Of a stretch of DNA of 64,000 bases, positions 1-9,285 are shown in pieces. Origin of the DNA: Streptomyces sp. NBC_01485 (lineage in GTDB: Bacteria; Actinomycetota; Actinomycetes; Streptomycetales; Streptomycetaceae); assembly GCF_036227125.1 (NCBI RefSeq), contig NZ_CP109435.1:8432001-8496000 (forward strand). Reading direction: 5' to 3'. The notes under the pieces are model-generated. The model worked only from the letters and a program-made list of their open reading frames with translations. It was not told the origin of the DNA and ran no database searches. Positions within the stretch are counted from its first letter, which is position 1, and each line of letters opens with the position of its first letter. The position numbers and the translations under genes were made by a program.

Positions 1-223
1 GGACACCTTCTCCACCTGGTACGGCAACGTCGTCTACATCGTCGCGATGCTCGCGCTCGGCCTGCACGTGCGGCACGGCTTCTGGGCCGCGGCCCAGACC
101 CTCGGCGTCGGCAGCCGCACCCGCGACCGCGCCCTGAAGACCATCGCGAACGTCCTCGCGCTGCTGCTCACGGCCGGCTTCGTCGCCGTACCCGTGGGCG
201 TCATGACCGGAGTGGTGAGCTGA
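1..223 (+). CDS. sdhC: succinate dehydrogenase cytochrome b subunit, C-terminal part
   Basis: This is the 3' end of a membrane-anchor gene; the start lies before the window. The visible 73 residues hold two hydrophobic segments and the motif LHVRHGFWAAAQTLG, whose histidines fit the haem-ligand region of single-subunit cytochrome b558-type anchors. It ends 2 nt before sdhA and is followed by sdhB, the order sdhCAB of the three-subunit enzyme. The protein would hold the SdhAB catalytic dimer on the inner face of the membrane and pass electrons to menaquinone. Identity is firm from the motif and context; subtype is inferred from family knowledge. Confidence 0.9.
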   Translation, partial: DTFSTWYGNVVYIVAMLALGLHVRHGFWAAAQTLGVGSRTRDRALKTIANVLALLLTAGFVAVPVGVMTGVVS

Positions 224-225
224 AC

Positions 226-2180
<1,955 letters not shown>

Positions 2181-2184
<4 letters not shown>

Positions 2185-2930
2185 AGCTCACCCTGCGCGT
2201 CTGGCGGCAGCGCGCCGCCGACGCCGACGGCGCCATGTCCACGTACGAGGTGGACGGCATCTCGCCCGACATGTCCTTCCTGGAGATGCTCGACACCCTC
2301 AACGAGGAACTCATCCTGCGCGGCGACGACCCGGTCGCCTTCGACCACGACTGCCGCGAGGGCATCTGCGGCGCGTGCAGCCTGGTGATCAACGGTGACG
2401 CGCACGGACCGGAGCGGACCACCACCTGCCAACTGCACATGCGGTCCTTCCGGGACGGCGACACGATCGACGTCGAGCCGTGGCGGGCCGCCGCCTTCCC
2501 GGTCGTCAAGGACCTGGTGGTCGACCGCAGCGCCTTCGACCGGATCATCCAGGCCGGCGGTTACGTCACCGCCCCCACCGGCGCCGCGCCCGAGGCCCAC
2601 GCCACGCTGGTGCCCAAGCCCGACGCCGACTTCGCGTTCGAGCACGCCGAGTGCATCGGGTGCGGGGCGTGCGTCGCCGCGTGCCCCAACGGGGCGGCGA
2701 TGCTGTTCACTTCCGCCAAGGTGAACCATCTCAACGTGTTGCCGCAGGGGGCGCCCGAGCGCGAGACGCGGGTGCTGGACATGGTGGCGCAGATGGACGC
2801 GGAGGGGTTCGGGGGGTGCACGTTGACGGGTGAGTGTGCGACTGCCTGCCCCAAGGGGATTCCCCTCGTGTCCATCACCGGGATGAACAAGGAGTGGTTG
2901 CGGGCCACGCGCAGGGTGGGGAAGCGGTAG
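2181..2930 (+). CDS. sdhB: succinate dehydrogenase iron-sulfur subunit
   Basis: The 249-residue protein has all three cluster motifs of SdhB: CREGICGACSL for the [2Fe-2S] cluster in the N-terminal ferredoxin domain, CIGCGACVAACPNGA for the [4Fe-4S] cluster, and CTLTGECATACPKGIPL for the [3Fe-4S] centre. It carries electrons from the flavoprotein to the cytochrome b subunit. The ATG at 2181 sits inside the sdhA stop (ATGA overlap), which fixes this start; an upstream reading of the same frame is only sdhA shadow. It is the last gene of the operon; a terminator-like hairpin follows about 70 bp downstream. Confidence 0.97.
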
Positions 2931-2956
2931 CGGCGCCGGCGGGTGCGGGTCGGCTG

Positions 2957-3020
2957 TGGCTGGTCGCGCCCGCGCGGCGGAGCCGCATATCGGGACAGCC
3001 CCGCGCCCCTATCGGGGCGC
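2957..3020. repeat. Streptomyces intergenic repeat
   Basis: The spacer 2931-3230 has no gene. Its first third carries a segment with TGGTCGCGCCCGCGCGG, then GGAGCCGCATATCG, then CCCCGCGCCCC and GGGGCGC. I recognise this from memory as one of the very abundant short intergenic elements of Streptomyces chromosomes. The remaining 200 bp, up to the olsB-like gene, is moderately less GC-rich and presumably holds that gene's promoter, but I see no clear -35/-10 pair. Confidence 0.6.
3003..3020 (+). terminator. hairpin after sdhB
   Basis: A perfect 7-bp stem GCGCCCC / GGGGCGC closes a 4-nt TATC loop about 73 bp after the sdhB stop. There is no U-run, which is usual for Streptomyces terminators. It is the 3' end of the intergenic repeat. 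Confidence 0.55.
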
Positions 3021-3230
3021 TTCAAGTGAACGTTCGCCGAAGAGTGCGGACGGGCGGGGCCGGGAGTGGTGCTCATTTCCGGCCCCGTCTGGGTTTTCGG
3101 CGTCCGGCTCTCGCCGTTCAACAACCCCACATCCCCGCTCCTGGCACAGGTCACGTACACGCCAACCGCCGTAGGAAGAACAGACCCGGCGGCACCGCTC
3201 GCCGTCCCCGGCCCGTGACCAGGAGAAGCC

Positions 3231-4001
3231 ATGAGTGGCGTATCGACCCTAGACCGTCCCCAGCAGAATGTGACACCTGCCCGCTACGCTGTCACATTTG
3301 CCCGTGACGAGGACGACGTGCGGGCCGCGCAGCGGCTGCGCCACGACGTGTTCGCCGGCGAGCTGGGCGCCCTGCTGGCCACGCCCCGACCCGGCCTCGA
3401 CATCGACCCCTTCGACGCGTACTGCGACCACCTGCTGGTCCGCGACACGGAGACCGGGCAGGTCGTGGGTACCTACCGGCTGCTGCCGCCGGAGCGCGCC
3501 GCGGTCGCCGGACGCCTCTACTCGGAGGGCGAGTTCGACCTGACCGCGCTCGACGCCATCCGGCCCGGCATGGTCGAGGTCGGCCGCTCCTGCGTGCACC
3601 CCGACCACCGCGACGGCGCCGTCATCGGCCTCATCTGGGCCGGGATCGCCCGCTACATGGTGGACCGCGGCCACGAGTGGCTGGCCGGCTGCTGCTCGAT
3701 CCCGCTCGCCGACGGCGGCGCTCTCGCCGCCGGCACCTGGGACCGGGTACGCGAGAAGCACCTCGCGCCCGAGGAGTACCGGGTCCGCCCGCTGCTGCCC
3801 TGGGTCCCGCAGACGCCCGCCCCGGCCGGCCGCACCGAACTGCCCGCCCTGCTGCGCGGCTACGTCCGGCTCGGCGCGTGGGTGTGCGGGGAGCCCGCCC
3901 ACGACGCCGACTTCGGCGTCGCCGACCTGTACGTGCTGCTGTCGATGCGCCGGATCGACCAGCGCTACCTGCGGCACTTCCTCTCCCTCGTCCCGGCGTG
4001 A
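3231..4001 (+). CDS. olsB: GNAT-type N-acyltransferase, OlsB-like (ornithine lipid synthesis)
   Basis: The 256-residue protein begins its conserved part with FARDEDDVRAAQRLRHDVFA and contains HLLVRDTETGQVVGTYRLL and MVEVGRSCVHPDHRDG, the pattern of the acyl-ACP-dependent N-acyltransferases related to OlsB and to autoinducer synthases. OlsB adds a 3-hydroxy fatty acid to the alpha-amino group of ornithine to give lyso-ornithine lipid. The ATG has a good AGGAG ribosome site. Its stop overlaps the start of the next acyltransferase (ATGA), supporting a two-step lipid pathway. The ornithine substrate is inferred from family and pairing, not seen directly. Confidence 0.75.
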   Translation: MSGVSTLDRPQQNVTPARYAVTFARDEDDVRAAQRLRHDVFAGELGALLATPRPGLDIDPFDAYCDHLLVRDTETGQVVGTYRLLPPERAAVAGRLYSEGEFDLTALDAIRPGMVEVGRSCVHPDHRDGAVIGLIWAGIARYMVDRGHEWLAGCCSIPLADGGALAAGTWDRVREKHLAPEEYRVRPLLPWVPQTPAPAGRTELPALLRGYVRLGAWVCGEPAHDADFGVADLYVLLSMRRIDQRYLRHFLSLVPA

Positions 4002-4960
4002 TGAGCGTCTGGCTGCCCAGCGCGCCCTGCACCCCGCGGGCGTGCGTGGACGCGACGGCGTCCCTGACGGCCGTACCGCGGGCCGTGCTGCGGCTCACGG
4101 CGGTGGTCGCGCTGGTCCTGGCCGGGGTCCTTCTGTTGCCGCTGGCCGGGCTGATCCCGGCCCGTGCGGTACGGCGGTGGAGCCGGGCCGTCGTACGGGC
4201 GGCGGGGGTACGGGTCCGGGTGACCGGCGTACCCGTGCCCACCGCCACCGGGCTGCTTCTGGTCGCAAACCACATCTCCTGGCTGGACATACCGCTGCTG
4301 GCCGGCGTCCGCCCGGCCCGGATGCTCGCCAAGGCCGAGATCCGGGGGTGGCCGGTGGCGGGCGCGCTGGCCGCACGCGGCGGTGTCCTGTTCATCGACC
4401 GCGACCGGCTGCGCGCCCTGCCCGGCACGATCGCCCGGATCACCGACGTGCTGCGGGCCGGGCGGGCCGTCGCGGTGTTCCCGGAGGGGAGCAGTTGGTG
4501 CGGGCGCGCCCAGGGGCACTTCCGGCGGGCCGTGTTCCAGGCCGCGCTGGACGCCCGCGTGCCCGTCCAGCCCGTACGCATCCGCTACCTGGACCACGCG
4601 GGAGCGGCCAGCACCGCCGCCGCGTTCGTCGGCGACGACCCGCTGCTCGCCTCGCTGTGGCGGGTGGTGTCGGCGCGCGGCCTGGTGGCGGAGGTCGAGG
4701 TACTGCCCGCGCTCGCCCCGGGCGCCCACCCCGACCGCAAGTCCCTGGCGACGGCCGCGGGCGCCCGGGTGCTGGGCGGACGCCATGAGCCTTATGAGCG
4801 GCAGGCCTTCACCCCGGCCGGCCGGTCCGCGGGCGTGCCCGGTCCGCCGGGCCACCGTCTCGACCCACGCGCACAACGCCCACCGCGCCGCCGGCTCGCG
4901 GTACGCCGCACCGCGCACCAGGGCGCGGAACTCCCGTCCGGCGTGACGAATTCCCGGTGA
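4001..4960 (+). CDS. olsA: 1-acyl-sn-glycerol-3-phosphate acyltransferase family, OlsA-like
   Basis: The 319-residue protein has one strong N-terminal membrane segment (about residues 25-50), the PlsC acceptor motif NHISWLD with the catalytic HX4D, the RGGVLFIDRDR block and the FPEGS motif. In ornithine-lipid synthesis OlsA O-acylates the lyso-lipid made by OlsB. The start is fixed by the 4-nt overlap with the upstream acyltransferase. The last 60 residues are Arg/Pro-rich and unlike the family, so the ancestral stop may have been lost. A general phosphatidic-acid role cannot be excluded. Confidence 0.75.
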   Translation: MSVWLPSAPCTPRACVDATASLTAVPRAVLRLTAVVALVLAGVLLLPLAGLIPARAVRRWSRAVVRAAGVRVRVTGVPVPTATGLLLVANHISWLDIPLLAGVRPARMLAKAEIRGWPVAGALAARGGVLFIDRDRLRALPGTIARITDVLRAGRAVAVFPEGSSWCGRAQGHFRRAVFQAALDARVPVQPVRIRYLDHAGAASTAAAFVGDDPLLASLWRVVSARGLVAEVEVLPALAPGAHPDRKSLATAAGARVLGGRHEPYERQAFTPAGRSAGVPGPPGHRLDPRAQRPPRRRLAVRRTAHQGAELPSGVTNSR

Positions 4961-5024
4961 ACGAGGGGCTGTTGGCCGTCGGTGGTGGGATCATGACGCG
5001 TCCCGACCTCTGAGGGGAGCGTGC

Positions 5025-6080
5025 GTGAGCGGAAACCCGGCCGGCCGGACGGTGCTCGTGACGGGAGGCAGCGGCTTCGTGGCCGCCCATCTCGTAGGGC
5101 AGCTCCTGGAACGCGGCCACCACGTGCGCACCACCGTGCGCGGCACGGCGAACACGGCCAAGCTCCGGCCCCTGCACGCCCTGCGGGACGCCCATCCCGG
5201 CCGCCTCGACCTCTTCGAGGCGGACCTGCTCACGGAGGGCTCCTTCGACGAGGCGGCGAAGGGCTGCGCGGTGGTCTTCCACGTGGCCTCGCCGTTCCTG
5301 ATGCCGGAGAAGATCAAGGACGGCCTGCGGGACGTCGTGGAACCGGCGCTGCGGGGCACCCGCAACGTCATCGCGGCGATCGAGCGCACGGAGACCGTCG
5401 AACGCCTCGTCTTCACGTCCACGGTGGGCGCGATCTTCGGCGACTACGCCGACGTACGCGAGATGGCCGACCAGACCCTGTCGGAGAGGTACTTCAACAC
5501 CACCAGCACGGCGGCGAACAACCCGTACCACTACGCCAAGACGGTCGCCGAGCGCGCGGCCTGGGAGGCCGCGGACGCACAGGACCGCTGGCGCATGGTC
5601 TCCGTCAACCCCGGCCTGATCCTCGGCCCCTCCCTCACTCCAGCCTCGGACTCCGGCAGCCTGTTCCTCCTGGACGAGCTGTTCAAGGGCTACTTCTTCT
5701 ACGGCGCCCCCGACTTCAGCTTCACCACCGCCGACGTCCGGGACGTGGCGGCGGCCCACATCGCGGCGGCGGAGCACCCGCAGGCGCACGGCCGGTACAT
5801 CGTCGCCGCCGCGGAGATGACGTCCTTCCACCAGATGGCGCGCATGCTCCTCGCCCACCATCCGCGAAACCTGAGGCTGCCCCGCACCGCCCTCCCGCAC
5901 TGGCCGGTCCGCGTCCTCGGCCCCGCCTTCGGCCTCTCCCAGGACTACATCCGCAAACACCTCGGCATCCGCTTCCCCGTCGACAACCGACGCGGCATCG
6001 AGGAACTGGGCCTGACCTACCGCCCCGTCGAGGAAACCCTGCTGGACCACCACCGGTCCTGGCGGGAACAGCGCCGCTGA
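5025..6080 (+). CDS. NAD(P)-dependent epimerase/reductase, dihydroflavonol-reductase-like SDR
   Basis: An extended short-chain dehydrogenase of 351 residues. The N-terminus reads VLVTGGSGFVAAHLVGQLLERGH, a Rossmann fold with the GxxGFxA signature, and YHYAK supplies the catalytic Tyr and Lys; FTSTVGAIFGD gives the catalytic Ser region. The overall pattern matches the cinnamoyl-CoA/dihydroflavonol reductase branch; the bacterial substrate is unknown. The GTG start has a GAGGGGAG ribosome site 10 nt upstream. It is a single-gene unit, convergent with the rpmF/CobW-stub pair. Confidence 0.8.
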   Translation: MSGNPAGRTVLVTGGSGFVAAHLVGQLLERGHHVRTTVRGTANTAKLRPLHALRDAHPGRLDLFEADLLTEGSFDEAAKGCAVVFHVASPFLMPEKIKDGLRDVVEPALRGTRNVIAAIERTETVERLVFTSTVGAIFGDYADVREMADQTLSERYFNTTSTAANNPYHYAKTVAERAAWEAADAQDRWRMVSVNPGLILGPSLTPASDSGSLFLLDELFKGYFFYGAPDFSFTTADVRDVAAAHIAAAEHPQAHGRYIVAAAEMTSFHQMARMLLAHHPRNLRLPRTALPHWPVRVLGPAFGLSQDYIRKHLGIRFPVDNRRGIEELGLTYRPVEETLLDHHRSWREQRR

Positions 6081-6086
6081 CCGGCG

Positions 6087-6335
6087 TCAGCCGTCGCGTG
6101 CGACCGCGGCCAGCCGCCGGTAGGAGTCCAGCAGCCCTTCGCGGTCATGGGTGCTGGTCGTGACGAGGACCTCCTGCGCGCCGGTCTCCTCCACCGCGAC
6201 CGTGCCCGAGACGACGACGTAGGGCTCCGGCGCCCAGACGGACGGGCGGACATGGTGGAGCAGCGTCGTCCTGCCCGCGCCGAGGAAGCCGGACAGCACG
6301 GTGACGGGCAGACGGCCGGCCTGGGCCTTCGGCAT
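6087..6335 (-). pseudogene. truncated CobW/G3E-type GTPase stub
   Basis: This 82-codon frame starts like a COG0523 (CobW, G3E GTPase) protein: LPVTVLSGFLGAGRTTLLHHV. Full-length members are about 350-400 residues, so the GTPase body is missing, and the Walker A lysine (GAGKTT) is replaced by arginine. After residue 30 the sequence no longer resembles CobW and I cannot place it. It begins 5 nt after the rpmF stop, the usual position of CobW metallochaperones in zinc-limitation operons of Streptomyces. Most likely a deletion remnant still carried in the operon. Confidence 0.6.
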
Positions 6336-6340
6336 CCCGG

Positions 6341-6511
6341 TCAGCCCTCGGGGTGCAGCAGGCCGCGCTCGTACGCCTTCAGCAGGTGCTGGGGCACGAG
6401 GTGACGGACGCCGTCGACGGTGATGGGTACGAGCTGCGGCGTGCTCGCCTTCCACTGGGCGCGGCGGTGCCGGGTGTTGCTGCGGGACATCTTCCGCTTG
6501 GGGACGGCCAT
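6341..6511 (-). CDS. rpmF: 50S ribosomal protein L32, zinc-independent paralogue
   Basis: The 56-residue product begins MAVPKRKMSRSNTRHRRAQW and continues with the L32 pattern. It has no cysteine, so the zinc ribbon (CxxC...CxxC) of standard L32 is absent. Such C-minus paralogues replace the zinc-binding form when zinc is scarce and are usually repressed by Zur. A GGAGG ribosome site precedes the ATG, and a Zur-like palindrome lies 46-66 nt upstream of it. The CobW stub follows directly. Only this one ribosomal gene is present, whereas zinc-responsive clusters in Streptomyces often hold several. Confidence 0.93.
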   Translation of the reverse strand: MAVPKRKMSRSNTRHRRAQWKASTPQLVPITVDGVRHLVPQHLLKAYERGLLHPEG

Positions 6512-6556
6512 GGGAACCTCCTCGATGGGCTCGGGGTGAGCTTCGAGGACGCTATA

Positions 6557-6577
6557 TGAAAATGGATCCCATTAGCA
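6557..6577 (-). promoter_or_regulatory. probable Zur box of rpmF
   Basis: The 21-bp site TGAAAATGGATCCCATTAGCA has perfect AATGG/CCATT arms around ATC, plus outer TG/CA, in an AT-rich patch. The left half TGAAAAT equals the half-site of the actinobacterial Zur consensus (TGAAAATnATTTTCA). Its place upstream of a cysteine-free L32 gene is the usual place for Zur control. The right half departs from the consensus, so binding is inferred. Confidence 0.65.
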
Positions 6578-6638
6578 ATTGGGTGGGCTCGGCGTCCGGC
6601 TCGGCGTCCGTCCCGCCGGTCTGTCTAGGGTGGGTGTC

Positions 6639-7130
6639 GTGACCGACAGCAGCAAGAGGCCCCTCGCCGTGTTCGATCTGGACAACACCCTCGCCGACAC
6701 GGCCCACCGGCAGCGCTTCCTGGAGCGGGCGCCGCGCGACTGGGACGCGTTCTTCGCGGCCGCGCCGCAGGACCCGCCGATCCCGGAGGGCGTCGCGCTG
6801 GCGCTGGCCCACGCCGAGGAGTGCGAGGTCGTCTACCTCACCGGCCGGCCCGAGCGCTGCCGACGGGACACGCTGGCGTGGCTCGCCGCGCAGGGGCTGC
6901 CGGAGGGGAGCGTCCACATGCGGCGCAACGACGACCGCAGGCCCGCCCGGCGTACCAAGCTGGACGTCCTCCGCCGCCTGGCCCGCAACCGGGACGTGCG
7001 GGTCCTCGTCGACGACGACCAACTGGTGTGCGACGACGCCGAACGGGCCGGCTTCACCGTCGTCCGGGCGCGCTGGACGGCCCCCTCGGGCGCCCTGGAG
7101 CAGGCGCAGGAGGGAGAGGGCCGTACCTGA
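6639..7130 (+). CDS. HAD-superfamily hydrolase, small polynucleotide-kinase-phosphatase-like
   Basis: A 163-residue protein whose N-terminus VFDLDNTLADTAHRQRF is HAD motif I with both aspartates. VVYLTGRPERCRRDT carries motif II, and VRVLVDDDQLVCDDA carries the motif IV acidic pair; the cap is minimal. This layout is like the phosphatase domain of bacterial/phage polynucleotide kinases and small nucleotidases; the substrate is unknown. GTG at 6639 is chosen because an AGGG box lies 9 nt before it and conservation starts directly after. It is divergent from rpmF, with the Zur-like site between them. Confidence 0.75.
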   Translation: MTDSSKRPLAVFDLDNTLADTAHRQRFLERAPRDWDAFFAAAPQDPPIPEGVALALAHAEECEVVYLTGRPERCRRDTLAWLAAQGLPEGSVHMRRNDDRRPARRTKLDVLRRLARNRDVRVLVDDDQLVCDDAERAGFTVVRARWTAPSGALEQAQEGEGRT

Positions 7131-7192
7131 GGGGCGTACGTGAGGGCCGGGCCGTATGTGGTCGTGTGTGAAGGGCGGCCGCCGGTCCGGCG

Positions 7193-7411
7193 TCAGTCGT
7201 CGGACTCGTCCAGGCGGAAGCCGACCTTCAGGCCCACCTGCCAGTGCGCGATGTCGCCGTTCTCGATCTGGCCGCGCACCTGGATCACCTCGAACCAGTC
7301 CAGGTTGCGCAGGGTCTGCGAGGCGCGGGCGATGCCGTTGCGGACGGCCTGGTCGACGCCGTCCGGCGAGGTGCCGACGATCTCCGTGACCCGGTAGGTG
7401 TGGTTCGACAT
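7193..7411 (-). CDS. dodecin
   Basis: A 72-residue protein matching dodecin, the 12-subunit flavin (and in some bacteria CoA) storage sphere. Visible signatures are YRVTEIVGTSPDGVDQAVRN at the start, LDWFEVIQVRG with the tryptophan that stacks on flavin, and HWQVGLKVGFRLD at the end. The length is normal for the family. The ATG at 7411 is preceded by GAGAGGAG. It stands alone, 118 bp upstream of the end of the egt operon and on the same strand. Confidence 0.93.
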   Translation of the reverse strand: MSNHTYRVTEIVGTSPDGVDQAVRNGIARASQTLRNLDWFEVIQVRGQIENGDIAHWQVGLKVGFRLDESDD

Positions 7412-7528
7412 GCGGGTGCTCCTCTCGACCGTGACGGCGTCGTCACGTATGTCACGCGTCACTCCACCGTGCCCCAAGCCGCGACGCGGCGCGAGGGGAG
7501 GGACGGGTGAGCGCGGCTCACGGTGTGC

Positions 7529-8497
7529 TCATGCGGCGTTGACGGTGCTCAGCGACAGCGCGAAGCGGCCCTCGGCGTCCGTCCACCAGTGGGTCGACTC
7601 CAGCCCCGCGGCGGACAGTTCGGCTCGCACCCCGGCCTCCCGGAACTTCGCCGACACCTCCGTGCGCAGCTCCTCGCCGGCCGCGAAGTCGACGGCCAGG
7701 TCGAGCGCGGGCACCTTCACGGTCTGCGCCGTACGGGAGCGCAGCCGCATCTCGATCCACTCGTTCTCGGCGTCCCAGAGCGCGACGTGGTCGAATCCGG
7801 CGGGGTCGAAGTCGGCGCCCAGCTCACGGTTGACGACGGCCAGGACGTTCTTGTCGAACGCGGCCGTCACACCGGCCGCGTCGTCGTACGCCCGCACCAG
7901 GACCTGTTCGTCCTTGACGAGGTCCGTGCCGAGCAGCAGCGCGTCGCCCGGCGCGAGCAGCGCGCGCACCGAGGCCAGGAACGCCGCGCGTTCGGCCGGC
8001 AGCAGGTTGCCGATCGTGCCGCCGAGGAAGGCGACGAGACGCGGGCCCGGCGTGTCCGGCAGGGGCGACTTCCCGGTGAAGTCGGCGATCAGGGCGTGCA
8101 CGTTCAGTCCGGGCCGCTCGGCGATCAGGGCCTGCCCGGCCTGGGTGAGGGCGCTCTCGCTGACGTCCACGGGCACGTACGTGTCCAGGTCGGTCAGCGC
8201 GTCGAGCAGGTAGCGGGTCTTCTCCGAGGAGCCCGAGCCGAGTTCGACGAGCGTGCGGGCGCGGGCCGCCGCGGCGATCTCCCCGGCGCGGTGCGCGAGG
8301 ATCTCGCGCTCGGCGCGGGTCGGGTAGTACTCGGGCAGTTCGGTGATCCGCTCGAACAGTTCGCTGCCGTGCGCGTCGTAGAACCACTTGGGCGGCAGTG
8401 TCTTGGGGTCGGAGGTGAGGCCGCGCCGGACGTCGGCGCGCAGGGCGGCGTCGGTGGCGTCCTCGGGGAGGGTGCGGGTGACACGGAACGGACTCAC
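7529..8497 (-). CDS. egtD: L-histidine N-alpha-methyltransferase (ergothioneine synthesis)
   Basis: The 322-residue SAM-dependent enzyme trimethylates histidine to hercynine. Visible blocks are KTLPPKWFYDAHGSELFERI, TRAEREIL, the SAM motif LVELGSGSSEKTRYLL, VPVDVSESAL and FLGGTIGNL, all typical of EgtD, as is the length. The GTG start overlaps the egtC stop by 4 nt. It is the last gene of a tightly coupled egtABCD operon; the C-S lyase EgtE is not in the window. Confidence 0.95.
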   Translation of the reverse strand: MSPFRVTRTLPEDATDAALRADVRRGLTSDPKTLPPKWFYDAHGSELFERITELPEYYPTRAEREILAHRAGEIAAAARARTLVELGSGSSEKTRYLLDALTDLDTYVPVDVSESALTQAGQALIAERPGLNVHALIADFTGKSPLPDTPGPRLVAFLGGTIGNLLPAERAAFLASVRALLAPGDALLLGTDLVKDEQVLVRAYDDAAGVTAAFDKNVLAVVNRELGADFDPAGFDHVALWDAENEWIEMRLRSRTAQTVKVPALDLAVDFAAGEELRTEVSAKFREAGVRAELSAAGLESTHWWTDAEGRFALSLSTVNAA

Positions 8498-9285
8498 GGG
8501 CAGGGCTCCTTGGGTGGTGCGGATGCCACGTCCGGGCTCGGCTCCTTGAGCGGGGTGAGCAGGACGTCGCTGCGGCTCGCGGTGAGAAGGGTGTGGTCGG
8601 GTACCTCCTGCCAGCGCGGATCGTCGTCGTACGGTTCGGAGGCCACGACCGTGCGCGGGCCGGGCCCGGTCAGGTACCAGAGGGTGTCGCCCCAGGCGGT
8701 GGCCGTGATGGTCTCGCCGTTGGTGAGGAGCAGGTTGAGCCGGGAGCCGGGGGCCGCCGCGGCGACCTCGACCACCGTGTCGGCCAGCGCCTGGCCCTCC
8801 GCGTCCCCGCCGCGCAGCCGGGCCAGGACCAGCGCCCACACGAACGCGGAGTCGTTGCGGGCCTCCATCGACAGCAGTTCGGCGGCGGGCAGGGTCCCGG
8901 TGAGGTGCTCCAGCGAGCGCGGCCAGCCCGCGACCGCCCCGTTGTGGCTGAACAGCCACGGCCCGGCCGCGAACGGCGCCGCCGCGGCCTCCGCGTCGGC
9001 CCCGGCCAGCGTGGCGTCGCGTACGGCGGCCAGCAGCGCCCGGCTGCGTACGACGCGGGCCAGGTCGGCGAAGGACAGGTCCGCCCAGATGGGTCCCGCC
9101 CGGCGGTAGCGGGCCGGCACCGGATCCCCGTCGGCGTACCAACCCACCCCGAAACCATCGGCGTTGACCGTCCCGTACCGCTGCCGGCGCGGTGCCCACG
9201 ACTGGCGGTACAGGCCGTGCGGGGGATCCACGAGGAGCCGGCCGAGCGGCTCCTCGGGTCCCAGGCAGGCGAGGTGACGGCACAT
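8494..9285 (-). CDS. egtC: gamma-glutamyl-hercynylcysteine sulfoxide hydrolase
   Basis: A class II glutamine-amidotransferase-fold hydrolase of 263 residues. The protein starts MCRHLACLGPEEPL, so Cys2 becomes the N-terminal nucleophile after Met removal; FSHNGAVAGW is the oxyanion-hole/substrate block, and VNADGFGVGWY is also characteristic. It removes glutamate from the EgtB product. The ATG overlaps the egtB stop and the stop overlaps the egtD start, so translation is coupled on both sides. Confidence 0.95.
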   Translation of the reverse strand: MCRHLACLGPEEPLGRLLVDPPHGLYRQSWAPRRQRYGTVNADGFGVGWYADGDPVPARYRRAGPIWADLSFADLARVVRSRALLAAVRDATLAGADAEAAAAPFAAGPWLFSHNGAVAGWPRSLEHLTGTLPAAELLSMEARNDSAFVWALVLARLRGGDAEGQALADTVVEVAAAAPGSRLNLLLTNGETITATAWGDTLWYLTGPGPRTVVASEPYDDDPRWQEVPDHTLLTASRSDVLLTPLKEPSPDVASAPPKEPCP

